The notes under the pieces were generated by a model that was given only the letters and a program-made list of their open reading frames with translations, was not told the DNA's origin and did not search any database. Below are positions 36,208 to 44,800 of a DNA stretch of 64,000 bases, piece after piece (the stretch's first letter is position 1; every line of letters begins with the position of its first letter). The DNA lies in the NCBI GenBank assembly GCA_910577175.1, contig CAJTLU010000014.1, positions 1-64,000 of the forward strand, written 5' to 3'. A program made the translations under genes and the position numbers. This DNA comes from an uncultured Lachnospiraceae bacterium (GTDB taxonomy: Bacteria > Bacillota > Clostridia > Lachnospirales > Lachnospiraceae).

Positions 36208-36275
36208 CCACGTAAGAATTGGCAGACAGATTCGGCAAGCTTGCTTGTAAGAAGCTGTCTGAAATTCTTATGCGG
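36208..36275. other. Long imperfect hairpin downstream of trxB
   Basis: TAAGAATTGGCAGACAG (36213-36229) pairs with CTGTCTGAAATTCTTA (36255-36270), with an inner CAAGCTTG. No T-run follows, so it is not a simple terminator. It may be an mRNA 3' end structure or a small RNA. Confidence 0.4.
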
Positions 36276-36319
36276 CTGTAATCCCATTCTCTTCCGGCAC
36301 CCGCCAAAGGCTTTCCGCC

Positions 36320-37228
36320 TTATAGCTGGTGCAAAAACACTTCGATTTCCCGGATGGCGGTAGCGCCATCCGCCGCTGCTGTAATCACCTGCCTGAGCGG
36401 CTTTGTTCTCATATCTCCAGCCGCAAATATCCCAGGCAGCGATGTCCTGCAGTCCTCTCCCGCAACGACATAGCCCGCCGCATCTAAGGTAACAAGGTTC
36501 TTTAAAAGTCCGGTATCCGGTATCATTCCAACAGCAATAAAAACGCCTGCCACCAAAAGCTTTTGCTCACCGTCAGCTCCCTTTACCAAAAGCGCCTCTA
36601 CCTGTCCGTTCCCGTCAATCCGGACTGGAACAGCATTTAATACAAGTTCTACATTTTCACAGGCACGCAGGCGGCTTACCAGCGTTTTTGCCGCACGAAA
36701 TTCCTCCCTGCGGTGTACCAGATAAACCTTTTTACAGCCGCGCGCCAGAAACAGCGCGTCCTCCACTGCTACATCGCCGCCGCCGATGACTGCGACTTCC
36801 TTTCCTTTAAAAAATGCCCCGTCACAGGTTGCGCAGTAAGAAACCCCGCTCCCGGTATATTCCGCTTCCCCCGGGATTTCAAGCTTCCGGTGGCGCGCGC
36901 CGGTGGCAAACAGCACGGTTTTTGCCAAATGCGTTTCTCCTCCCTCCAAAGAAACTAAAAAGCCGCCCTCTTCCTGTTTTACTTCTGTGACTGCCGCACT
37001 CCGAAACTGTACGCCGCAGCGGTCACAGTGCTCCCGGAACTTCATGGCAAGGTCAAAGCCGCCGATTCCCATAAGCCCCGGATAGTTGTCCACCTCGGAC
37101 GTATTCACAATCTGGCCGCCGCTCATAAGCCCGCTCTCTACTACAAGATGGGAGAGCTCCGCCCTCGCCGCATAGATTCCTGCTGCCATGCCGGCAGGGC
37201 CGGCGCCGATAATAATTGTATCTAACAT
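36320..37228 (-). CDS. trxB: Thioredoxin-disulfide reductase
   Basis: 302 residues from ATG 37228 with AAAGAGG upstream. The FAD motif GAGPAGMAAGIYAAR, redox-active CATC (132-135), NADPH motif GGGDVAVEDA and C-terminal GIFAAGDMR are all intact. It transfers electrons from NADPH to thioredoxin. No trxA is adjacent. The CATC form and short FAD segment fit low-molecular-weight bacterial TrxB. Confidence 0.95.
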   Translation of the reverse strand: MLDTIIIGAGPAGMAAGIYAARAELSHLVVESGLMSGGQIVNTSEVDNYPGLMGIGGFDLAMKFREHCDRCGVQFRSAAVTEVKQEEGGFLVSLEGGETHLAKTVLFATGARHRKLEIPGEAEYTGSGVSYCATCDGAFFKGKEVAVIGGGDVAVEDALFLARGCKKVYLVHRREEFRAAKTLVSRLRACENVELVLNAVPVRIDGNGQVEALLVKGADGEQKLLVAGVFIAVGMIPDTGLLKNLVTLDAAGYVVAGEDCRTSLPGIFAAGDMRTKPLRQVITAAADGATAIREIEVFLHQL

Positions 37229-37265
37229 AAAAACCTCTTTCTGCGTTTTTCTCAAACGCTTTTTC

Positions 37266-37294
37266 TTGCTTTTTCCAAAAAGATGTGCTATACT
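37266..37294 (+). promoter_or_regulatory. Promoter of yjfB-like gene
   Basis: TTGCTT, a 17-nt spacer with TG before the -10, and TATACT, 64 nt upstream of the start. Confidence 0.6.
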
Positions 37295-37357
37295 GAGGGC
37301 AAAAGATAACATGATTTGCCGTTCCGGTTATCCGGCCGGTAAGAAAGGAGGAATCTT

Positions 37358-37534
37358 ATGGATATTGCCGCACTTTCTATGCAGACTTCTGCCCTGAATA
37401 CTGCTGATATGGTGAGTGTTGCTGTATTTAAGAAGGCACTCGAAACCATTGAAGATTCCGGCGAAGGAATGATAAAGATGATGGAACAGTCCGTCACTCC
37501 TCACCTTGGTCAGAACATTGACCTCCGTGTCTAA
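37358..37534 (+). CDS. YjfB-family small motility-associated protein
   Basis: A 58-residue frame starting MDIAALSMQTSALN with an AAAGGAGG site and ending GQNIDLRV. The pattern (M-D-I-A-x-L-S/A... V-x-x-A-x-x-x-x-A-L-E... NLDVRV-like end) is that of the YjfB putative motility protein family. Its own promoter and terminator make it a monocistronic unit. Its role is undefined; its presence agrees with the flagellar genes elsewhere in the window. Confidence 0.85.
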   Translation: MDIAALSMQTSALNTADMVSVAVFKKALETIEDSGEGMIKMMEQSVTPHLGQNIDLRV

Positions 37535-37541
37535 AAGAAGC

Positions 37542-37568
37542 AGCCGCAGAACATGCGGCTCTTTTTTT
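37542..37568 (+). terminator. Terminator of yjfB-like gene
   Basis: AGCCGCA and TGCGGCT pair around GAACA, then C and seven T residues. Confidence 0.92.
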
Positions 37569-37579
37569 GCCCTTTTTCT

Positions 37580-38614
37580 TTACACCAGGAACTCGGATAT
37601 CATAATCAGGAGGCAGATGATACAGCCCACAAACAGCGAGGGACTGAGTACCGAAAGAACCGGATTCCTCTTCTCCTCCTCTGTCCCGCTTCCTTTTTCC
37701 TTTCTCCGGAATATCGTCTTGAAGTATTCCGTCCGTCCCGTGCTTCTTAAAAAATAGCCTACAATCAAAATAACCCCGGCTACGGCAAGCACCGTCCCCG
37801 GCACCGACGCAAGAATCCCGCCCGTCACATCTTCCGGTTCTGTATTCAGATACGCCGTAAGCCATTCTTTCTCCTGGATTGGCACGCCACCTGCTTTCTC
37901 CAGCAATTCTGCCATCAATCCCGTATTTCCCACTGCCTCGGCTGCAAGATATTCATTGTGCAGCCCTGTCAGATAGTTCACTACAGCATATAAAAGCACG
38001 ACCGAACGGCCATTAATGTAAAAGTGCATCACCATAGACGGCAGAATGGAGCCTGCAGCTTCATTAATCAGGCAGAACATAACACCCAATACAACCGCAT
38101 AACTGAACTGGTTCAGATTCATATGCATAATGCCGAATAAAAACGCTGACAAAACAATTGCCACGAATACGCTGGTCCTGCGGTAGCCTTGATACAGCAC
38201 CCCCCGGTAAATCAGTTCCTCACAAAGCATCGGCATACCTGCAACAACAAAAAGCACCACTGGCAACGGATACTGCAGAATCAGCTCTGTCATATGACCG
38301 CTGACGATATTCGTTGAAAATAACTGTGAAATCACATTGACAAACTCTGCGATTTTATCCATGCAGACTGCTAACGGCAGCAGCAAAAGCCACTGCTTCC
38401 ATGTAAGCGGATTAATTCCGATACTTTCCCTTAACGGACGCCTCTGCCAAAAAAGATAAAAGGCACATGGCAGTACCATAAAAAATTCAATTAAAAACTG
38501 CAGGAACAGCAAATCCTGTATGCCAAGGAATATCACCAAAGGCATTAAAAACTGTGACATTATAATACTGAGTAAAAACAACCGGTTCGCGTCAACCGCA
38601 TACTTACGCTTCAT
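37580..38614 (-). CDS. CPBP-family intramembrane metalloprotease
   Basis: 344 residues with about eight membrane helices. The ABI/CPBP motifs are present: CEELIYRG (Glu132, Glu133, Arg137), a following FGIMHMNLNQF with His, and the third motif around SMVMHFYIN. This family includes prenyl-endopeptidases and bacteriocin-immunity proteins; the substrate here is unknown. The C-terminal 100 residues add a non-conserved cytoplasmic loop and a final helix. Confidence 0.88.
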   Translation of the reverse strand: MKRKYAVDANRLFLLSIIMSQFLMPLVIFLGIQDLLFLQFLIEFFMVLPCAFYLFWQRRPLRESIGINPLTWKQWLLLLPLAVCMDKIAEFVNVISQLFSTNIVSGHMTELILQYPLPVVLFVVAGMPMLCEELIYRGVLYQGYRRTSVFVAIVLSAFLFGIMHMNLNQFSYAVVLGVMFCLINEAAGSILPSMVMHFYINGRSVVLLYAVVNYLTGLHNEYLAAEAVGNTGLMAELLEKAGGVPIQEKEWLTAYLNTEPEDVTGGILASVPGTVLAVAGVILIVGYFLRSTGRTEYFKTIFRRKEKGSGTEEEKRNPVLSVLSPSLFVGCIICLLIMISEFLV

Positions 38615-38777
38615 ATCTCTTCCTCCGCTGTGCTGTCTCTTCTTATAGTATACATTTTTTTCATCTATATTTCTAGCTTTTTTTTCTAATTTATGCTATA
38701 CTCATATTTATAGCACTTTTTTGGAATTTTGTTTCTAAGGAAAGAAACCATCCGCTAAATAAAGAGAAAAGGTCTGT

Positions 38778-38813
38778 CGCACAAAGCGGGCCGCTCCGGA
38801 TATGGCAGATTCT
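38778..38813. repeat. Degenerate half-copy of the suf-yigZ hairpin element
   Basis: CACAAAGCGGGCCGCTCCGG followed by ATATGGCAGATTC resembles the right arm of the hairpin at 22887-22938. It sits in the 265-nt divergent gap between the CPBP and thioesterase genes, which also holds a GGCCGCGGCC palindrome at about 38834. Confidence 0.35.
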
Positions 38814-38879
38814 CAGTCTGGAATAAAGAGTCTGGCCGCGGCCTTTCACGCGACCGCCCTATAATTTTAAGGAGAACTT

Positions 38880-39581
38880 ATGTATTCTTTTTCTACAAGA
38901 GTCCGGTACAGTGAAACAGATGCTTCCCTGCAACTGTCTTATCCTTCGATTATTAATTATTTTCAGGATTGCAGCATCTTCCATTCCGAGGAGCTTGGTA
39001 TCGGCATACAGTTCCTGAGAGAGCGGAACCGCGTCTGGCTGATGAATTCATGGCAGATTGAAATCCTGCGCCTCCCGCAGTTTGGCGAGAGCCTCCATGT
39101 CAATACATGGGCCCACGACTTTAAAACTATGTTTGGCTACCGTAACTTTACACTGACCGACCCGGAGGATACGCCTGCTGTCATTGCCAATTCCGTCTGG
39201 GTATTTGCGGATACCGAAACCGGTCACCCGACACGCGTCACAGAAGAATATGCTGCTTATTATCCGCTGGAGCCTGCCCTCCCGATGGACTATGCCCCCC
39301 GGAGAATTACACTTCCGGCAGAATGGACGCCTGCCGCCCCGATTACGGTTACAGTCTCCCATATTGACTCAAACCAGCATGTCAACAACGCACAATATGT
39401 TGCTATGGCATCTGCATTACTCCCTTGCACGGACTACCGGAGACTTCGTGTCGAATACAAAAAATCCGCCCGGCTCGGCGATGTCCTTTATCCGCGCCTC
39501 GCTGTGCAGGAGGACTCCTGTACGGTCGCACTGGCCGCAGAGGACGGTGCACCGTTTGCCGTTATGGAATTTAAAAAATAG
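38880..39581 (+). CDS. Acyl-ACP thioesterase
   Basis: 233 residues, with AAGGAG upstream. It contains two hotdog halves. The first has RYSETDASLQLSYPSIINYFQDCS and the second contains SHIDSNQHVNNAQYVAMA, the catalytic Asn/His region of bacterial acyl-ACP thioesterases. The enzyme releases free fatty acids from acyl-ACP in the cytoplasm. It precedes the CvfB-like gene by 29 nt and probably shares its transcript. Confidence 0.9.
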   Translation: MYSFSTRVRYSETDASLQLSYPSIINYFQDCSIFHSEELGIGIQFLRERNRVWLMNSWQIEILRLPQFGESLHVNTWAHDFKTMFGYRNFTLTDPEDTPAVIANSVWVFADTETGHPTRVTEEYAAYYPLEPALPMDYAPRRITLPAEWTPAAPITVTVSHIDSNQHVNNAQYVAMASALLPCTDYRRLRVEYKKSARLGDVLYPRLAVQEDSCTVALAAEDGAPFAVMEFKK

Positions 39582-39610
39582 CCTGATAACAAAGAGAGGA
39601 ATCTACATTT

Positions 39611-40480
39611 ATGATTATGCTTGGACAAATGCAGACACTTACCGTCTGCAGGTCAACAGAAAACGGAATTTATCTGGAAAGCCCGGCTGGAACGGCGCCT
39701 TCCCTTTCTGACGATACGGCAGCCGTTCCGGAAACACGTGTACTGCTTCCGCGCAACCAGGTGCCGGAGGGTATCCGGCACGGGGACTCCCTGCGGGTAT
39801 TCGTTTACCGCGACTCGGAGGACCGTATCATTGCAACTACCCAGACCCCGCCCCTGACCCTTGGCGAAACTGCCGTACTAACCGTTAAGGAAACCTCGCA
39901 GAATGGAACCTTTCTCGACTGGGGACTGGCAAAGGATTTATTTCTGCCGTTTAAGGAACAGACTGTTAAGGTAAAGCCTGGAGAGCAGATTCTTGTCGCG
40001 CTCTATATCGATAAAAGCGGACGTCTCTGCGCTACGATGCACGTCTATGAGTATCTCTCCGGCAATGCCCCGTATCACAAGGACGACCATGTAACCGGCA
40101 TCGTCTATGAAAACATCGACGAGTTCGGAACCTATGTTGCGGTAGACTCGCTCTATTCCGCGCTGATTCCGCGCCGCGAGGTCATCTCACCGCTCCGCCC
40201 GGGTACGGTAGTGACTGCCCGGGTTACAAAGGTGCAGCCGGACGGCCGTCTGGAATTAAGCCTCCGCGAAAAGGCTTATCTCCAGCTCGATACGGATGCC
40301 GAACGGGTTCTGACCCTTTTAAAAGAGGCAGGCGGCTTCCTTCCGTACCATGACAAGTCAAATCCGGAGGCAATCAAGGCAAAGTTTGCACTGAGCAAAA
40401 ACTCCTTTAAGCGTGCCATCGGGCACTTATACAAGGAAGGCCTCATTACTCTGGAAGAAAACGGAATCCGGATGAACTAA
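39611..40480 (+). CDS. cvfB: CvfB/YitL-like S1-domain RNA-binding protein
   Basis: 289 residues. Three S1-like OB folds (about 1-65, 70-140, 150-220) are followed by a winged helix (GGFLPYHDKSNPEAIKAKFALSKNSFKRAIGHLYKEG). This architecture is CvfB of Staphylococcus and YitL of Bacillus, which bind RNA and affect virulence and expression of exoproteins. Start at 39611 has GAGAGGA upstream; an ATG two codons later is possible. Confidence 0.9.
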   Translation: MIMLGQMQTLTVCRSTENGIYLESPAGTAPSLSDDTAAVPETRVLLPRNQVPEGIRHGDSLRVFVYRDSEDRIIATTQTPPLTLGETAVLTVKETSQNGTFLDWGLAKDLFLPFKEQTVKVKPGEQILVALYIDKSGRLCATMHVYEYLSGNAPYHKDDHVTGIVYENIDEFGTYVAVDSLYSALIPRREVISPLRPGTVVTARVTKVQPDGRLELSLREKAYLQLDTDAERVLTLLKEAGGFLPYHDKSNPEAIKAKFALSKNSFKRAIGHLYKEGLITLEENGIRMN

Positions 40481-40487
40481 ACTAAAA

Positions 40488-40518
40488 TCCCGTCTCTTTT
40501 TCCGGGACGGGACTTTTT
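40488..40518 (+). terminator. Terminator of the thioesterase-cvfB unit
   Basis: TCCCGTC and GACGGGA pair, then CTTTTTAC. Confidence 0.85.
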
Positions 40519-40526
40519 ACACAAAT

Positions 40527-40568
40527 AGAAAACAGGGACTGCCAATCAGCGCAGTCCCTGTCTGTTTC
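40527..40568 (-). terminator. Terminator of comF-yvyF
   Basis: CAGGGACTGC and GCAGTCCCTG form a perfect 10-bp stem; TTTTCTATTT follows on the reverse strand. Confidence 0.85.
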
Positions 40569-40605
40569 TATACCTTTTTCCAAAAATAAAATCCTGTGAT
40601 GCAGA

Positions 40606-41013
40606 CTAGTCCCTGTCCAAAAAGCGCATCTGCGGACCCTGTCCCTTTTCCGGCTTCTTAACCGGCTCTATCTTTGGCCTTGTCAGCTCCGTAAAGCTAT
40701 TGATATGCTTTGCCTTACATACATCGCAAAAGCGCCCGGTACGAATCATCTTACCGCATCCCTCGCACTCTAAGCCTACCTGCGAGTCATCACTAAACGC
40801 AAGACGCTCCTCACGAATCCAGCGCTTAATCTGGGCAACCGTTACCTCGGTCTCCTCAGCAACCTGCTGCATTCCTGCATGCGGATGGTCATACACATAA
40901 TCACGCACTTCATCAAACTTAATGTCCAACGCCTTTAAACAATCCGGGCAAAGCGGCTGTCCGCCAATATAGTTAAACAAACGGCTGCATGATTTACAAT
41001 TTCTTACATCCAT
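40606..41013 (-). CDS. yvyF: Flagellar operon protein of the YvyF/TIGR03826 type
   Basis: 135 residues with AGGAGG upstream. It has an N-terminal zinc ribbon (NCKSCSRLFNYIGGQPLCPDC), a MerR-like winged helix-turn-helix (VAEETEVTVAQIKRWIREERL) and a second CxxC pair (CEGCGKMIRTGRFCDVC). In Bacillus the homologue lies between comFC and flgM. Here it follows comF in the same order, though flgM and the hook-associated genes are not next to it. Function is undefined; a regulatory role in motility is assumed from context. Confidence 0.85.
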   Translation of the reverse strand: MDVRNCKSCSRLFNYIGGQPLCPDCLKALDIKFDEVRDYVYDHPHAGMQQVAEETEVTVAQIKRWIREERLAFSDDSQVGLECEGCGKMIRTGRFCDVCKAKHINSFTELTRPKIEPVKKPEKGQGPQMRFLDRD

Positions 41014-41048
41014 TTTCCTTACCTCCTCTTTCCAGAAACATTTTCCCT

Positions 41049-41786
41049 TTACTCACTTCCGATACAGATACATACTCCGTACACGTTCGGAATCCCGTTC
41101 TCCTTCAATATCTCCGCGCAGGCTGACATCGTACTTCCCGTTGTATAAATATCGTCTACAACCGCTACCGCTGCCGGAAGCTCTTTTAACGCATCCGCCT
41201 CTTTCCTGTTCCAGGCAATCGAACCGGAGAGATTCCTCTGCCGTTCGCCGGGAGCCAGTCCGCTCTGGGGAAGCGTATTTTTAACACGTGTGAGAAGCCG
41301 CAGACTGACAAGCCCCGTCCTCTCCGCAAGTCCTTCCGATATAAGCTCTGCCTGGTTAAACCCGCGGTAACGCCTCCGTTCCGGAGAAACCGGTACCGGC
41401 ACAAACGCTGTCACACCGTACCGCAAAAGCTGCCTTCCAAAACACTGTGCCATATGCCGTACATAAAAATCCGCATACTCTCTTCTTCCGTCATACTTAA
41501 ATGCAGCGATGGATTTCTTCATTGCTCTGTCATACTGCCAGACAGCAAAATTCCGTGTCACCGACGGCCGTCTTGTTTCGCACCTCACACAATACTCTTT
41601 CGTGTCATCGGTGATTTCTCTTCCACACCCCATACAGACAGGCTCCGTAACAAACCGGAGCACACCCGCACAGGCAGGACAGGTACTGCTCTCCCACGGA
41701 ATGCGGAGCTCTCCGCAAACCGGACAACGTGGCGGAAACAGACAGGCAAGAAAAGGATTCTCTCTTTGTGCGGTTTCTTTTCCCAG
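41049..41786 (-). CDS. comF: ComF-family phosphoribosyltransferase-like protein (probable CTG start)
   Basis: The frame is open from a TAG just upstream and encodes an N-terminal zinc finger (FPPRCPVCG, then STCPACAG) before the PRTase-like domain with VDDIYTTGSTMSACA. The first standard start codon (GTG 41663) would delete half of the zinc finger. The only candidate in the conserved region is CTG at 41786, nine bases after AGGAGG, giving 245 residues, the normal ComF length. ComF proteins work with ComFA in DNA uptake; many non-competent bacteria also carry them. Confidence 0.8.
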   Translation of the reverse strand: MGKETAQRENPFLACLFPPRCPVCGELRIPWESSTCPACAGVLRFVTEPVCMGCGREITDDTKEYCVRCETRRPSVTRNFAVWQYDRAMKKSIAAFKYDGRREYADFYVRHMAQCFGRQLLRYGVTAFVPVPVSPERRRYRGFNQAELISEGLAERTGLVSLRLLTRVKNTLPQSGLAPGERQRNLSGSIAWNRKEADALKELPAAVAVVDDIYTTGSTMSACAEILKENGIPNVYGVCICIGSE

Positions 41787-41934
41787 ACTCCTGTCCCTCC
41801 TCTTTTCCTATTCTTCTTCTATCTTACAATATTTTTTTGTCAAATACAAGACTTTCTAAAAAAAACTTGAATTTCCACAGTGTTCGGACTATAAAGCACA
41901 TACAAAATACAGAAATGAAAACACCAAAAAGAGC

Positions 41935-44157
41935 TTACCTTTTTCCCATTTCACTCAGATGTCCTGACAACCCCGAGTACCGTTTCATCTCATCCGTATT
42001 TCCAATCATTGCATCCACCATAGCCGCACTCCCCACTATCATAACGCACTGCTTTGCTCTTGTGACTGCCGTATACAAAAGGTTCCGGTTCATTAACAGA
42101 CGCGGTCCTGAAAGTAACGGCAGCACAACTGCCGGATATTCGCTTCCCTGTGCCTTATGGATGGTCGCCGCATACGCCAGCTCCAGCTCGTCAAGCTGTG
42201 AAAACGGATACTCCGCAATCCTCCCCTCTTCAAACTCCACGCTGAGCCGTTCCGAAAAGAAATTGATTTCCCGGATTGTCCCGCAATCCCCGTTAAATAC
42301 TCCGGTCCCGCTTTCCGTCGGAATCCCGTAACGGCTCCGTACCTCCCATTCCGTCTGGTAATTATTTTTTATCTGCATCACCTTATCGCCTTCGCGGAAT
42401 ATCCCTCTGCTGTTTTCTTTCTCTTTTTTGGACGGCTCTGCCGGGTTCAGATGCTCCTGCAGCAGCTCGTTCAGGCGCTCCACGCCAAGCTCTCCCTTCC
42501 GCATCGGCGTCAGCACCTGGATTTCCTGCGGTCTTACCTTGATATAGCGCGGCAGCTTTTCCTTAACCAAATAAAGAATCGACTTCTGTATCACGCCGAT
42601 ATCCTCTCTCTGCAGAAAGAAAAAGTCCTTACTCTTATTATCCAGCCGGATTTCATCCCCGGCATGAATTTTGTGGGCATTGGTTACAATATCGCTTTCC
42701 TGCGCCTGACGGAAAATCTTATCGAGCGTCACGACCTGGAAGCAGCCGGAGGAAATAATATCCCGCAGCACATTTCCCGGCCCGACCGAAGGAAGCTGGT
42801 TCACATCGCCGACCAGCACTACCCTTGTTCCGATGGTAATCGCTTTCAGCAACGCCTGCATCAGATAAATATCCACCATTGACATCTCGTCAATGATAAG
42901 CATATCGCACTCCAGCGGATTCTCCTCATTCCGCTCGAAATTCATCCGGTTTCCCGCTGCCTCCGATACCTTCAATTCGAGCAGACGGTGAATCGTCCTT
43001 GCTTCCCTGCCCGTAGTTTCCGTCATACGCTTTGCCGCGCGCCCGGTAGGCGCTGCCAGCAGAATATCCAGTCCCTCATTTTCAAAAAAGCGCAGCATTG
43101 TACGGATTGTCGTTGTTTTTCCGGTGCCAGGCCCGCCTGTTAAAACAAACACACCACTGCGCGCCGTTTCAAATACCGCGCGCCTCTGCAGCGTATCCAG
43201 TTCAATCTCCTCATCCTGCTCGAGAACCTTTAGCTTTGTCTCCAGTACCGAATCCGGCAAATCATAGGTAACATTCAAATCCAGCAGCATACGCGCCGTA
43301 TTCAGCTCGGTATAATACGCCGTCGCCCCGTAAATCAGCCGGTCGCCCTCTACTTCCCTTACGATAATCTTTTTCTCTATCTGTAAAAACTCAATCTGCC
43401 GTTTTACCGCTTCTCTTCCCAGCTCTAACATGTCACAAGAGCTCTGCAGCAGCTCCTCCTCCGGCAAATAGACATGCCCTGCATTTCCCGCCGTCAGGAG
43501 CGCATAAAAAACACCCGCCCGGATACGGTATTCAGAGTCCCGGCGCAGTCCGACATGCACAGCAATCTCGTCCGCAATACGGAACCCTACGCCGTCAATA
43601 TCCTCTGCCAGACGGTACGGATTTTCCAGAATGACTGTCTCCATCTGCCCTTTGTACTTCTCATAAATCTTGACGGCAAGCGTGTTGGAAATCCCGTACT
43701 GCTGCAAAAACAGCATAGCGTTCCGCATTTCTCTCTTTTCCGTAAACTGCTCGTAAATTGCTCGCGCCGACTTCTCGCTGATTCCCGATATTTCCGAAAG
43801 ACGCTCCGGCTCTTCCTCCATAATCCGGAAGGTATCCTCCTTAAACCGGCGCACAATTCTTGCCGCCAGCTTTGCCCCGACCCCCTTAATTGCTCCCGAA
43901 GCAAGATAGCGTTCCATTGCAACCGCATTTTCCGGCTCCTGCACCTCATAATGCTCTGCCTGAAACTGTTCCCCATATACGGCATGCACTGTATAAGAAC
44001 CGGTAACCAGCAGATAATCGCCTTCACTGACTGCAGAAAAATTGCCGACGCATACCGTATCGTCTTCGTCATTTTCCAGTGTCAGTATTGTGTACCCGTT
44101 CTTCGGGTTCTGGTACTTAATCCTCGTCACATACCCCTTTAAAGTCTCTTTTTCCAT
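41935..44157 (-). CDS. recD2: RecD2-type ATP-dependent DNA helicase
   Basis: 740 residues. The N-terminal OB/helix-hairpin-helix region (GAIKGVGAKLAARIV, ISGISEKSARAIYE, IDGVGFRIADEIA) typical of RecD2 is followed by a superfamily 1B helicase core with Walker A GGPGTGKTTT (341-350), Walker B MLIIDEMSMVD, and motif VI LLYTAVTRAK. It unwinds DNA 5' to 3' and serves in repair. No recB or recC is nearby. The ATG has AAAGGA upstream and lies after the flagellar operon terminator. Confidence 0.94.
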   Translation of the reverse strand: MEKETLKGYVTRIKYQNPKNGYTILTLENDEDDTVCVGNFSAVSEGDYLLVTGSYTVHAVYGEQFQAEHYEVQEPENAVAMERYLASGAIKGVGAKLAARIVRRFKEDTFRIMEEEPERLSEISGISEKSARAIYEQFTEKREMRNAMLFLQQYGISNTLAVKIYEKYKGQMETVILENPYRLAEDIDGVGFRIADEIAVHVGLRRDSEYRIRAGVFYALLTAGNAGHVYLPEEELLQSSCDMLELGREAVKRQIEFLQIEKKIIVREVEGDRLIYGATAYYTELNTARMLLDLNVTYDLPDSVLETKLKVLEQDEEIELDTLQRRAVFETARSGVFVLTGGPGTGKTTTIRTMLRFFENEGLDILLAAPTGRAAKRMTETTGREARTIHRLLELKVSEAAGNRMNFERNEENPLECDMLIIDEMSMVDIYLMQALLKAITIGTRVVLVGDVNQLPSVGPGNVLRDIISSGCFQVVTLDKIFRQAQESDIVTNAHKIHAGDEIRLDNKSKDFFFLQREDIGVIQKSILYLVKEKLPRYIKVRPQEIQVLTPMRKGELGVERLNELLQEHLNPAEPSKKEKENSRGIFREGDKVMQIKNNYQTEWEVRSRYGIPTESGTGVFNGDCGTIREINFFSERLSVEFEEGRIAEYPFSQLDELELAYAATIHKAQGSEYPAVVLPLLSGPRLLMNRNLLYTAVTRAKQCVMIVGSAAMVDAMIGNTDEMKRYSGLSGHLSEMGKR

Positions 44158-44181
44158 TGTTTCGTTGTCCTTTTTGTTCTA

Positions 44182-44215
44182 AAAGAAATGCGCTACGGAC
44201 CAAAGCCCGCAGCGC
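44182..44215 (-). terminator. Terminator of the mreB-flgFG-rod operon
   Basis: GCGCTGCGG and CCGTAGCGC pair on the reverse strand, followed by ATTTCTTTT. Confidence 0.8.
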
Positions 44216-44231
44216 CCGAAAAAACTTCCTG

Positions 44232-44651
44232 TTATTCCTCTGTTTCCGAAACCTCCGGAGCCTTCTCTGCTTTCACCTCCGCAGAACCTTCCAAAGCTTC
44301 CTTGACCGGAGAAACCGTATTGCGTTTCATGGAGTCATACAGCTGCTGTGCCAGACCAAGCTCTCCGTTTTCTGCAATCTGCTTTGCGTACTCCTGATAC
44401 ATCATATCTCCGAAATAGGAAAGATACTCGTTCTCGTCTTCCCCGCTACTTGTCATGGCATCTTTCATCTGCTTCATTACCTTTTCCACAAGGTAAGCCT
44501 CAAACTCCTTGCAGACCGACATAATCTCCTCGTCGGTCGCCTCCCCGCTTCCCATACCGGACAGTTTGTTCTGCAGGCTCCCTGCCTTGCTATCCCCCGC
44601 ACTGTTCTGCAGCCGGGAATACATCAAATCATTGCTCAATCCGACGTTCAT
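44232..44651 (-). CDS. Rod-binding protein (FlgJ N-terminal domain type)
   Basis: 139 residues with AGGAGG upstream. The core CKEFEAYLVEKVMKQMKDAM and the following MMYQEYAKQIAENGELGLAQQLYDSM match the rod-binding/scaffold half of FlgJ. The muramidase half of proteobacterial FlgJ is absent, as is usual in Firmicutes. It caps growth of the flagellar rod. The C-terminal 25 residues are acidic and variable. Confidence 0.88.
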   Translation of the reverse strand: MNVGLSNDLMYSRLQNSAGDSKAGSLQNKLSGMGSGEATDEEIMSVCKEFEAYLVEKVMKQMKDAMTSSGEDENEYLSYFGDMMYQEYAKQIAENGELGLAQQLYDSMKRNTVSPVKEALEGSAEVKAEKAPEVSETEE

Positions 44652-44800
44652 TGTCTCCTCCTGTATCTATCTCCTGCGTCTCCGCATTCTACATACGACT
44701 TTTATGTTCCAAACACTGCGCCAGTCTCCGGAACCTTCCAGGTTATCCAAAACTACAAAGATGCAGGACATCTCTATGTATCGCCCTCAGACCTGCGCGC

